64,000 nucleotides of DNA from Neobacillus drentensis (GCF_021560175.1 NZ_CP091110.1:5997001-6061000); one strand, 5' to 3'. Numbered from the stretch's first letter, positions 51,590 through 59,087 are shown. The notes: generated by a model from the sequence alone, not told the origin. Program-made: numbers and translations.

Positions 51590-51630
51590 CCTTGGACTAA
51601 CTATCCTAGCCTATGCACGTCCAAGGGGAT
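51590..51630 (-). promoter_or_regulatory. Hairpin next to the mntP ribosome binding site
   Basis: Perfect 10-bp stem CCCCTTGGAC/GTCCAAGGGG (51621-51630, 51590-51599) around a 21-nt loop. Its 3' arm ends directly before GCGGAG, so folding could affect ribosome access. Confidence 0.6.
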
Positions 51631-51766
51631 TTAGAAGCAAGAAAAGCGTAAGCGCATTGGTCAGCAGCATATGGCCTCCTCGGAAATGCTATCGCTTTTC
51701 CTTCGTGCGATTCTTATGCTGCCGAGGCGTTCCTTGTGGAGTGCTCCTACTTCCTTAATCAGTAAG

Positions 51767-51800
51767 AAAACACCAGAGCCTCCTTAAGGAGACACTGGTG
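51767..51800 (-). terminator. Terminator of tsaC
   Basis: Stem CACCAG-G-CTCC/GGAG-C-CTGGTG type ending in TTTT on the minus strand, starting at the tsaC stop codon. Confidence 0.85.
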
Positions 51801-52844
51801 CTATTCACTGATAAGCTTATGGCCGGCTGCCTTTTGCAGACGGTTCATGATGGCATGTCCGACGCCTTCATTCGGGAAAATTTCACTAAAAATGATATCG
51901 ACATTGTCTTGATTGAAACTTCTTAGTGTATCATATAAAGCGGCCGCGACCGTTTGCAGCTCAGCTCGCCGGCCACATGATAGAATAACATCCGCCTTGT
52001 AAAAGCGGTGATTTTCTTCGGTTGTCAACACACCCACCCGAAGTCCTTCCTGCTGCTTTTCCGACACTAATGATTGCAAAAATTTTTTAGTGCCTGACAC
52101 CATATAAAGCGGGGCATTTGGTGCGTAGTGGCGGTATTTCATTCCTGGTGCCTTTGGACGAGCAGACTGATCCTTTAAGGCCGCATCTTCACGAACTTCT
52201 CCCACAACCGCCTCAAGCTGCTCCCTTGTCACACCGCCCGGCCTTAGGATGACTGGGATTCCCTCTGTGCAATCAACGACGGTTGATTCAACGCCAACTC
52301 CTGTCGCGCCTCCATCCAACACGCCGGCAATTTTTCCATTTAAATCATCCAGCACATGCTCCGCTTTCGTTGGACTCGGCTTTCCAGAGCTGTTGGCACT
52401 TGGAGCGGCTATCGGAAGTCCACAGGTTTTCAACAGTGCCAGTGCAACGGGATGATCCGGCATCCTTACCGCCACGGTAGCAAGTCCTGCTGTCGCTTTC
52501 TCTGATAGAATGCCATCCTTCTTTTTAAAAATAATTGTCAGCGGACCCGGCCAAAAGGCATCCATTAATTTAGCAGCTGTTTGAGGAACCTCAGTTACAA
52601 ATCTACTAAGCTGCTTGCGGTCGGCAATGTGAATAATTAATGGATTATCACTGGGGCGCCCTTTCGCTACAAAGATTTTTGCCACTGCTTCATCACTTTC
52701 AGCATTACCACCCAGCCCGTAAACGGTCTCTGTTGGCAGAGCGACCACTTCATTTTCTCTTAAAAAATTGGCTGCATCCACAACCTGTGGATTATTCTCG
52801 AGATTATCCACATATTTATCCACTTTCCAGATGTTTGTGTTCAT
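51801..52844 (-). CDS. tsaC: L-threonylcarbamoyladenylate synthase (Sua5/YrdC/YwlC)
   Basis: A 347-residue long-type Sua5: an N-terminal YrdC domain (~20-210, PTETVYGLGG, GRPSDNPLIIH, APSANSSGKPSPT) and a C-terminal Sua5 domain (~225-345). It makes threonylcarbamoyl-AMP from Thr, bicarbonate and ATP for the t6A modification of ANN-decoding tRNAs. The sequence coding VSGTKK (52089-52101) matches the dispersed AGTGCCTGACACC element. Upstream is a DnaA-box cluster. Confidence 0.95.
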   Translation of the reverse strand: MNTNIWKVDKYVDNLENNPQVVDAANFLRENEVVALPTETVYGLGGNAESDEAVAKIFVAKGRPSDNPLIIHIADRKQLSRFVTEVPQTAAKLMDAFWPGPLTIIFKKKDGILSEKATAGLATVAVRMPDHPVALALLKTCGLPIAAPSANSSGKPSPTKAEHVLDDLNGKIAGVLDGGATGVGVESTVVDCTEGIPVILRPGGVTREQLEAVVGEVREDAALKDQSARPKAPGMKYRHYAPNAPLYMVSGTKKFLQSLVSEKQQEGLRVGVLTTEENHRFYKADVILSCGRRAELQTVAAALYDTLRSFNQDNVDIIFSEIFPNEGVGHAIMNRLQKAAGHKLISE

Positions 52845-53066
52845 AGTTATCCACCTTTATTGATGACAAAACTTTTATCGAATTTTGGCGAATTTGCGCG
52901 GAAAAACTCCTATCTTTTCACCTTGTACGTTTGAAAGTATAAAAGAAGGTGGGTATAAATACAAGTTTTATCCACAAATTGTGTATAACTTTGAGGAAAA
53001 AGTGGATAACTTTGTGGATTAATCCACAACTATAGTGAAAATTTTAAAAATAGTGAGTTATCCACA
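52804..53066. promoter_or_regulatory. Cluster of nine DnaA-box-like sites between tsaC (ywlC) and ywlB
   Basis: Consensus TTATNCACA sites: 52804-52812 (+), 52968-52976 (+), 52980-52988 (-, TTATACACA) and 53058-53066 (+). One-mismatch sites: 52816-52824, 52847-52855, 53001-53009 (-), 53013-53021 (-) and 53020-53028; the last two form the palindrome TGTGGATTAATCCACA. The ends of both genes contain boxes. The ywlC-ywlB interval of B. subtilis is, to my memory, a known DnaA-binding region. Confidence 0.85.
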
Positions 53067-53476
53067 TTTAAAACTTGTCGAATGTGCTCAGAGGTAGAAA
53101 ACTCTGTGGGTAACGCTTCACGTTCGATTTTCTGAAAGCCCATTAATTCAAAAAATGGCAAAGCCACACTTTTATTAGTTGCCAAAAACAAGCTTTTCAT
53201 CCCTTTTTCTTTCGCTAATTTGACCATTTGATCAAAAAGCATAAAAATTTCTTTATCCGCTTGTCCGGGAGAAACCACCAGTGAGCGCAGCATCCCATGC
53301 TCCTCAAACGCCTCCATGCCGAGCGAACCACGGATTGTGCCATCTTCGTTTTCTAGCAGGAGAAAATAGTCTATGGTTTCTGCGGTTAGTCCATCGGTCC
53401 CAAGATTGGCTATTGTCAAAAACGCCTGTAAATTTTCCAAATCCTCTTGATTAGCCTTGCGAATTAATGCCTGCAT
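53030..53476 (-). CDS. GNAT-family N-acetyltransferase (YwlB-like)
   Basis: A 148-residue GNAT fold: LRSLVVSPGQADKEI is the acetyl-CoA-binding region and ATNKSVALPFFELMGFQKIER the C-terminal signature. ATG 53476 follows GAGGTGG. Substrate unknown; the position matches ywlB. Its 3' end lies within the DnaA-box cluster. Confidence 0.85.
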   Translation of the reverse strand: MQALIRKANQEDLENLQAFLTIANLGTDGLTAETIDYFLLLENEDGTIRGSLGMEAFEEHGMLRSLVVSPGQADKEIFMLFDQMVKLAKEKGMKSLFLATNKSVALPFFELMGFQKIEREALPTEFSTSEHIRQVLNVDNSLFLKFSL

Positions 53477-53559
53477 CCCATCCACCTCGTTTAAAAGATT
53501 CTACTCTATTACTATGAAAAACTAGTGATAATAGAACAGCAGGATGGGCGATTTCATCA

Positions 53560-53590
53560 AAAAAACTAGTCCGGCGCTGGACTAGTTTTA
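53560..53590 (-). terminator. Terminator of spoIIR
   Basis: Perfect stem AAAACTAGTCC/GGACTAGTTTT with 6-nt loop; on the minus strand it ends in TTTTTTT. Confidence 0.9.
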
Positions 53591-54529
53591 GTTAAACATT
53601 TTCTCCCACATTTCTACCACGAAAAACTTAACCTTTACTGGTTCTTCGTCTTTAGCGGTATAGACAGGGGCTTCCTTCTTTACTTTCTTCTTCGCCTTTT
53701 TTACTTCTTCAACAGGCTTCTTCGCTATTTGTACGTCTTTATCCAAGTTTTCAGTGTTAACTTCTTCTTCAACTGGTTTCTTTATTTCTTCTACAGATTT
53801 TTGGGGTGCTTGAATCACTTTTTTTACGGGCTGTTCTACTTCTTTTACGGTCTTAGATGGTTTTTCTACCGGTTCGCTTACTATGCTTTCCGCTTGTTCT
53901 TTTTCTTCCACTGGTACAGGTGCAGGTGTTTCTGCCTCTTCTTCTGTTTGACTTTCATTTTGCTGTTCTTTTTCACTAATGGTTTCTGCTTTTGCTACGT
54001 GTTTTTCCTCAAAGCCATCGCTCACTGCAACACCATTTGAAAAATCAAGGAAGCATAATGGCGGGTATAATACGCACCACCAGTTTGCGCCTTCGCCTTT
54101 GCCTAATGTAATCAGGATTGCTTGATACTCGCCAGCTGGATATAAGTACTGGCCATATAATTTGGTAGGAAACTGAACTTTTCCAAACTCAACCTTCACC
54201 GACTGGTTCGATCCTTGTTCATGAACTACTTTTTCAGCAATGGTCTGGATTTCAGGAAGCTTGCTGTTGATGACCTTTTTTGCTTCGTTCATTGACGTTA
54301 AATCTTGTACCCACAGTGTAATTTGTGCATTTACAGCATCACGTACCTGGCGTTTGATTGCTTGATCTTGTTCAAAATCACTGTTTGCCAAAATCCTTAA
54401 GCGGATGGCTTCCCCCGGAATGACAATTGATTCCTTTGCTGCGGCTTCGGTCTTTGGCATATATAAATTCAACATTGTCCCCAATGATAAAATGACTAAG
54501 TATCCCCAAACGATTAGTTTTCCTCTCAA
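53588..54529 (-). CDS. spoIIR: Stage II sporulation protein R with extended Glu/Lys/Pro-rich tail
   Basis: A 313-residue secreted protein. The N-terminal helix ~8-25 is the signal; the SpoIIR domain (~35-190) contains IRLRILANSDFEQDQAIKRQVRD and WWCVLYPPLCFLDF. SpoIIR is made in the forespore under SigF and triggers SpoIIGA to process pro-SigE in the mother cell. Residues ~192-300 are an acidic/basic repeat region (EEIKKPVEEEVNTEN, AKKPVEEVKKAKKK), followed by the conserved-looking end VKVKFFVVEMWEKMF. B. subtilis SpoIIR is about 224 aa, so ~90 residues are extra. TTG start behind AAAGGGG. Confidence 0.93.
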   Translation of the reverse strand: MRGKLIVWGYLVILSLGTMLNLYMPKTEAAAKESIVIPGEAIRLRILANSDFEQDQAIKRQVRDAVNAQITLWVQDLTSMNEAKKVINSKLPEIQTIAEKVVHEQGSNQSVKVEFGKVQFPTKLYGQYLYPAGEYQAILITLGKGEGANWWCVLYPPLCFLDFSNGVAVSDGFEEKHVAKAETISEKEQQNESQTEEEAETPAPVPVEEKEQAESIVSEPVEKPSKTVKEVEQPVKKVIQAPQKSVEEIKKPVEEEVNTENLDKDVQIAKKPVEEVKKAKKKVKKEAPVYTAKDEEPVKVKFFVVEMWEKMFN

Positions 54530-54656
54530 CTTAGCACAACCCCTTTGCCCTTCGATACTTCCATTTTGGACAAAGATGAAGAATCTTAAACTAGTAAATT
54601 TGAAAAACTCTATTAAATTTTTCCAAGGTAAAAATTTGTCTTTCTGATAGGAGTGG

Positions 54657-54964
54657 TCTATTGGACAAAATTAAAGATGGCTTGTGTGTTTTCGTCTAAT
54701 AGCAGCGGCTCTATTGAACAAAATTCATTTAAAAAACGAGGATTTGTCCATTGGCAGGATTCTATTGGACAATCTTCATTTGCAACCTCTCCAATTTGTC
54801 CAATAGAAAGGCTCTATTGGACAAAATTCACTTAAAAAGCGAGGATTTGTCCATTAGAAGGGCTCTATTGGACAATCCTCTATTGCAACCTCTCCAATTT
54901 GTCCAATAGAAGTGTCCTATTGGACAAAATCCAACTCCAACCTCTCGAACTTGTCCAATAGCAC
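54657..54964. repeat. Tandem array D, period ~52 bp, six palindromic units
   Basis: TCTATTGGACAA-type words start at 54657, 54710, 54761, 54813, 54864 and 54915 (53, 51, 52, 51 and 51 bp). Most units end in TTTGTCC(A)ATAG, the complement of the beginning, so each unit is a long inverted repeat. Two interior types alternate (AAAATTCA-TTAAAAA-CGAGGA and ATTGCAACCTCTCCAA), giving a ~104-bp higher-order period. Located between spoIIR and prmC; no gene. Confidence 0.88.
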
Positions 54965-55027
54965 GTAGTTTATGGATTTCACGAAGCAGCACAAGGTTTG
55001 TAATTTTATCATTTCCTGGTAAACGAT

Positions 55028-55065
55028 AAAAAGAGTGTTAAACCAATTCCGGCTTAACACTCTTT
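55028..55065 (-). terminator. Terminator at the end of prmC
   Basis: Stem AAAGAGTGTTAA/TTAACACTCTTT, with the 5' arm inside the last codons of prmC; on the minus strand it ends in TTTTTATCG. Confidence 0.85.
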
Positions 55066-56010
55066 AATTTCGGCAAAAACCATCCGATCCCTGCCATTAA
55101 TATCATTAACAATTTCAACCTTAACCTTTGGGAAGGTTGTTCGGAACAGCTCCGCTACCGCTTCACCCTGCCCCATGCCGATTTCAAAACAGACAAGGGC
55201 CGTTGGCGCTAGAACCAGTGGCAATTCCGTCATAAAACGGCGGTAGAAGTCGAGGCCATCATCACCCGCAAACAAGGCACGATGCGGCTCATGCTCCGTC
55301 ACCACCTCAGACATCGTTTCCCTATCAGCAACCGGAATATAAGGCGGATTTGACACCACCACATCCAGTTTCTCGCCATTCTCGATAAACGGCCCGAGCA
55401 AATCCCCCTGCATAAAGCGAACATCCGCCCCAAGCCGGGCAGCATTCTCCCGCGCCACCGCAAGCGACCCCTCCGCAATATCAGTGCCTGTCACCTTTAA
55501 CACCTGCTTCACAGTGTTATCAGTGCCTGTCACCGTTCCTACCATCTCCGCAGTATTATTGGTGCCTGTCACCTTTTGCACTGTCGTCGGTTGGTATTCT
55601 AATTCCAAGGTGATGGCGATGGCACCGCTGCCTGTGCCGATGTCGGCTAAACGGATTTCCTGGTGGCTGGTGAAGATCTTTTTCATGCGCTGGAGTGTCC
55701 CGTAGACAAGTTCTTCTGTTTCCGGGCGCGGAATGAGAACCTCCTCATTCACCACAAAGGTCCGGCCATAAAACTCTTCAGAACCGATCAAATATTGGAC
55801 CGGGACACCTTCTTCGACATGTGCCCGTACTGCCCCTTCAAACGCTTCCCAAACACTCAGCTCTATATCCTCACGCATATTGGCAAACAATTGCGCACGT
55901 GACATTCCAGTAAAATGCCGAAGCAAAAGTTCGCCGGCATTGTCATTACGACCTGCTTCAACTAAAAAAGAAGAAGCCCATTTTAGGGCCTCAAATACTT
56001 TTTTACTCAT
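55054..56010 (-). CDS. prmC: Release factor glutamine methyltransferase PrmC with a repeat-derived insertion
   Basis: A 318-residue SAM-dependent enzyme that methylates the GGQ glutamine of RF1/RF2. An N-terminal helical domain (1-~85) is followed by a Rossmann domain with DIGTGSGAIAITL (SAM motif I, 123-135) and catalytic NPPY (221-224). Between motif I and the second strand, residues 147-172 consist of two 13-residue units (VTGTNN..., VTGTDN...) before the native-looking VTGTDIAEGSLAVA. They are encoded by dispersed repeat copies 39 bp apart. B. subtilis PrmC is about 288 aa, consistent with an insert of this size. The frame is intact. It overlaps prfA by 8 bp. Confidence 0.93.
   Translation of the reverse strand: MSKKVFEALKWASSFLVEAGRNDNAGELLLRHFTGMSRAQLFANMREDIELSVWEAFEGAVRAHVEEGVPVQYLIGSEEFYGRTFVVNEEVLIPRPETEELVYGTLQRMKKIFTSHQEIRLADIGTGSGAIAITLELEYQPTTVQKVTGTNNTAEMVGTVTGTDNTVKQVLKVTGTDIAEGSLAVARENAARLGADVRFMQGDLLGPFIENGEKLDVVVSNPPYIPVADRETMSEVVTEHEPHRALFAGDDGLDFYRRFMTELPLVLAPTALVCFEIGMGQGEAVAELFRTTFPKVKVEIVNDINGRDRMVFAEIKEC
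55483..55573. repeat. Three dispersed-repeat copies inside prmC, 39-bp spacing
   Basis: (A/G)GTGCCTGTCACC at 55483-55495, 55522-55534 and 55561-55573. Two copies are preceded on the plus strand by CAGTGTTATC or CAGTATTATT, the same extended word (CAGTGTTA) that precedes intergenic copies. The 39-bp step equals 13 codons, so the frame is kept. Confidence 0.9.
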
Positions 56011-57076
56011 TAGATGCCTCTTCTAGTCTTTTTGCCTGTTCATCCATTACCAATGCATCAATAATTTCGTCCAGCTTACCTTCAATAATTTGATCAAGCT
56101 TTTGAAGGGTTAAGCCAATGCGATGATCGGTTACCCGATTTTGCGGGAAATTATAGGTGCGAATTCGTTCTGAACGGTCACCTGTTCCAACTGCGGATTT
56201 ACGAACCTGATCATATTCAGCCTGCGCTTCCTGTTGGAACTTATCATAGACACGTGCACGTAAAACCTTCATCGCTTTATCCCGGTTCTTGTGCTGTGAC
56301 TTTTCATCCTGGATCGATACCATGATTCCAGTTGGTAAGTGTGTCAACCGAACGGCTGACATTGTCGTGTTAACGGATTGTCCGCCGGCACCACTTGAAG
56401 CAAAAGTATCAAAGCGGATATCTTTATCATGGATTTCATATTCAAACTCTTCCGCCTCTGGCAAACACACAACCGTTGCAGTTGAAGTATGAATCCGGCC
56501 GCCAGATTCTGTTTCTGGCACACGCTGAACACGGTGGGCGCCGCTTTCAAACTTTAATTTAGAGTATGCACCTTGACCATTAATCATAAAACTGATTTCT
56601 TTATAGCCGCCAAGGCCTGTTGGGCTGGCATCAATCAAGTCTGTTTTCCAGCCCTGTGCTTCCGCAAATCGGCTGTACATCCGGTAAAGCGTACCAGCAA
56701 ACAATGCCGCCTCTTCCCCGCCAGCTGCACCGCGGATTTCAAAGATAACGTTTTTGTCATCGTTTGGATCCTTTGGAACAAGGAGAATTTTCATTTTTGC
56801 TTCAAGCTCTTCAATTTGAGCCTCAAGCTCATGAACTTCTTCCTTCACCATTTCACGCATCTCGGCATCAAGCTTCTCTTCAAGCATAGCCTTTGCATCC
56901 TGAAGCTGCGCACGAGTCTCTTTATATTGGCGGTAGGTTTGTACAGTTTCTTGTATATCACTTTGTTCTTTTGAATATTCGCGAAGTTTCTTTGAATCAT
57001 TAATTATTTCTGGGTCGCTTAAAAGTTCGTTCAACTTTTCGTAGCGATCTTCCACGGATTGAAGACGATCAAACAC
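56003..57076 (-). CDS. prfA: Peptide chain release factor 1
   Basis: A 357-residue factor recognising UAA and UAG. The GGQ peptidyl-hydrolysis motif is in SSGAGGQSVNTT. The PxT-type codon-recognition region (VPETESGGRIHTS, with HTST) lies at ~190. The start is GTG 57076, 8 bp after GAGGTG. Coupled to prmC, its modifying enzyme. Confidence 0.97.
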   Translation of the reverse strand: MFDRLQSVEDRYEKLNELLSDPEIINDSKKLREYSKEQSDIQETVQTYRQYKETRAQLQDAKAMLEEKLDAEMREMVKEEVHELEAQIEELEAKMKILLVPKDPNDDKNVIFEIRGAAGGEEAALFAGTLYRMYSRFAEAQGWKTDLIDASPTGLGGYKEISFMINGQGAYSKLKFESGAHRVQRVPETESGGRIHTSTATVVCLPEAEEFEYEIHDKDIRFDTFASSGAGGQSVNTTMSAVRLTHLPTGIMVSIQDEKSQHKNRDKAMKVLRARVYDKFQQEAQAEYDQVRKSAVGTGDRSERIRTYNFPQNRVTDHRIGLTLQKLDQIIEGKLDEIIDALVMDEQAKRLEEASNE

Positions 57077-57193
57077 AGTTCATTCACCTCGAGTTTTAGT
57101 CCATAACATTCTAATTATAGTATAGGTGAAAACCGCCGTCAAAACCAAATTGAGGGAGAAATATTTTATTTATGCCAAGCCCTTTTTTTCCAC

Positions 57194-57226
57194 ACAAAAA
57201 AACATGCCCTAAAATCAGAGCATGTT
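57194..57226 (-). terminator. Terminator of the YhcN-like lipoprotein gene
   Basis: Stem AACATGC-CT/AG-GCATGTT followed on the minus strand by TTTTTTTG. Confidence 0.88.
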
Positions 57227-57719
57227 ACCTGCGGTCCTCCTGGACGCGGACTTCCATATTATAACGTGGAAGTGCTTTTACCAGTTTCCGGTGAAGGCGC
57301 GCTTCCGCTTTGTTTCTTTCTTGATCAGACAGCATTCCTTTTTTATAAACAGTTACCCACATACGATCGCCGTTAATCCAGACAGAATCCGTCCTAAATT
57401 CATTCGTTTGGGCAATGACTTGTTTTGCTTTGTTGATATCATTGCCATGATTGGTCGCACCTGCTTCCCCACCGCTGCCCGTCCGTTTTAAATCAAGAAA
57501 GTTCGGGTTTTGGTTGGTGATGTCATCTTCGACCATATGCTGCTTGTTCTTACGGCGATCATTGATACTATCAGGTCCACCATTGTTTAGGCTGGACATG
57601 TTCGTATGTTGCGGATTATTGTGGCGAAGGTCATTGGCCGAACGATCATTTTGCCCTTGACAGCCGCTGACGATTAACAAAAACATGATACCCATAAGGG
57701 ACATCCACTTTTTTACCAT
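57225..57719 (-). CDS. YhcN/YlaJ-family sporulation lipoprotein
   Basis: A 164-residue protein with lipobox LIVSGC (C20), a disordered Asn/Asp-rich middle and a C-terminal YhcN/YlaJ domain (~95-160, VIAQTNEFRTDSVWINGDRMWVTV...). Members are forespore or spore membrane lipoproteins in Bacillus. ATG 57719 follows GGGAGGTG. A spore role is inferred from family and from nearby spoIIR. Confidence 0.8.
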   Translation of the reverse strand: MVKKWMSLMGIMFLLIVSGCQGQNDRSANDLRHNNPQHTNMSSLNNGGPDSINDRRKNKQHMVEDDITNQNPNFLDLKRTGSGGEAGATNHGNDINKAKQVIAQTNEFRTDSVWINGDRMWVTVYKKGMLSDQERNKAEARLHRKLVKALPRYNMEVRVQEDRR

Positions 57720-57825
57720 ACTTACACCTCCCATTACTATCATGCCCGGAGCTGAGTTGTAATGAGCTAGTGAAATCTTTCCAAAGCTTCATGTCTAGCT
57801 AGGAGTAAAAATGACGAAGATAAGT

Positions 57826-57960
57826 AATTCCGTGGGTTTCCAACTTATTTCCGCGCATTTTATCAATAATTCCGTGTAAAACGACGATAATTCCGTATAA
57901 AAACCTGTTAATCCCGCGCAAAAGCCAGATAATCCCGCGAACCTTTCCCATTTTCCCGCT
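57826..57960. repeat. Tandem array E, exact 21-bp period, seven units
   Basis: AATTCCG/ATTTCCG/AATCCCG words begin at 57826, 57847, 57868, 57889, 57910, 57931 and 57952, always 21 bp apart, followed by G-rich and AAAA words (CGTGTAAAA, CGTATAAAA, CGCGCAAAA). Between the YhcN-like gene and tdk. Not coding. Confidence 0.85.
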
Positions 57961-58001
57961 AACTCCTCAAAAATCCAAACACTGATCCAAATAAACCCAC
58001 A

Positions 58002-58036
58002 AAAAAAACTGCCTGAGAACCAACTCCCAGACAGTG
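58002..58036 (-). terminator. Terminator downstream of tdk
   Basis: On the minus strand stem ACTGTCTGGGA/TCTCAGGCAGT (two mismatches) followed by TTTTTTTTG. Confidence 0.75.
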
Positions 58037-58041
58037 TTAAC

Positions 58042-58102
58042 GGTGACAGGCACCATTTATTATATTAGTACATTGCTAACCACGTTTTCGGTGTCAGGCA
58101 CC
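58042..58102. repeat. Two dispersed-repeat copies downstream of tdk, 48 bp apart
   Basis: GGTGACAGGCACC (58042-58054) and GGTGTCAGGCACC (58090-58102). CAGTGTTAAC directly precedes the first copy. The spacing equals that of the nuoH-nuoI pair. Confidence 0.85.
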
Positions 58103-58110
58103 ATCGCAAC

Positions 58111-58707
58111 TTAGCGCGAGTTGACAGGTGTTGTTTTTGGGACTTCGTGGTGGTGACGGCAGCGCGGTTCGTATGCTTCCGAAGCACCGACCAATATAAC
58201 CGGGTCATGGTAAGAGGCTGGACGGCCATCAATCAGCCGCTGCGTTCTGCTGGATGGTGAACCGCACACAGTACAAACTGCCTGCAGCTTTGTTACCGAC
58301 TCTGCTACCGCCATTAACGCCGGCATCTGCCCGAACGGCTCACCGCGGAAATCCATATCAAGCCCGGCGCAGATCACGCGGTGCCCGCTGTCTGCCAGCT
58401 GCTGAACAACTCGGACAATTCCTTCATCAAAAAACTGAACTTCATCTATCGCAATAATATCGATATCCGCCTCTACATGATGCAAAATCTCAATAGAATG
58501 GGAAATTGGCGTCGCATGAAAAGAAGAGCCATTATGGGATACGACTGACTGCTCACTGTAGCGATTATCAATTTTCGGCTTAAACACAGCTATATTTTGT
58601 TTTGCAAACTGAGCCCGCCGAACCCGACGAATCAATTCCTCTGATTTCCCGGAAAACATACTGCCACAGATAACCTCAACCCATCCGCTTTGTTTCATTA
58701 AATACAT
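58111..58707 (-). CDS. tdk: Thymidine kinase
   Basis: A 198-residue type II thymidine kinase: P-loop GSMFSGKSEE (~15-24), Asp/Glu motif IAIDEVQFFD, lasso region GLDMDFRGEPFG and a zinc site formed by AVCTVCGSP plus a C-terminal C-x-H segment. Phosphorylates thymidine for dTTP salvage. Start at 58707 with GGAG 9 bp upstream. Confidence 0.96.
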   Translation of the reverse strand: MYLMKQSGWVEVICGSMFSGKSEELIRRVRRAQFAKQNIAVFKPKIDNRYSEQSVVSHNGSSFHATPISHSIEILHHVEADIDIIAIDEVQFFDEGIVRVVQQLADSGHRVICAGLDMDFRGEPFGQMPALMAVAESVTKLQAVCTVCGSPSSRTQRLIDGRPASYHDPVILVGASEAYEPRCRHHHEVPKTTPVNSR

Positions 58708-58829
58708 AAACGGCGTCTCCTTCCTATAACGAACCCTAGAACGATTTATAATATATTTTAAGCTGAATTCTCAACTATATTTAAGTATTTTTCCTGCCTA
58801 TCTATGTCAATCCACTAATTTTTTTCAAT

Positions 58830-58865
58830 AAAAAACAGGCAAGCCATAGGTTCTCTTGCCTGTTC
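58830..58865 (-). terminator. Terminator of rpmE
   Basis: Perfect 9-bp stem ACAGGCAAG/CTTGCCTGT; on the minus strand followed by TTTTTTATTG. Confidence 0.9.
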
Positions 58866-58874
58866 CTTGAGTAA

Positions 58875-59087
58875 TTATTGTTGTTGTGACTTAAGGCCGT
58901 ATTTTTTGTTGAAACGGTCAACACGTCCGCCAGCTTCAGCGAATTTTTGACGACCAGTATAGAATGGATGACATTCTGAACAAGTTTCAACACGGATCTC
59001 ATTTTTAACAGAACCTGTTTCAAATGTATTACCGCATGCACAAGTCACCTTTACCATTTTATAATTAGGATGAATTCCTGCTTTCAT
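58875..59087 (-). CDS. rpmE: 50S ribosomal protein L31 (zinc-binding form)
   Basis: A 70-residue L31. The C+ zinc motif is present (CACGN and CSECHP), so this is the zinc-containing RpmE rather than the zinc-free paralog. Start MKAGIHPNY behind AGGAG. It has its own promoter and terminator, downstream of rho. Confidence 0.97.
   Translation of the reverse strand: MKAGIHPNYKMVKVTCACGNTFETGSVKNEIRVETCSECHPFYTGRQKFAEAGGRVDRFNKKYGLKSQQQ

Noticed and set aside
51578..51770. yybP-ykoY manganese riboswitch upstream of mntP
   Set aside because: The conserved core of that riboswitch could not be found on the minus strand; only a simple hairpin and a dispersed repeat are present.
55054..56010. prmC as a pseudogene because of repeat insertion
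   Set aside because: The insertion is a multiple of three, the frame is intact, and motif I and NPPY are unchanged.
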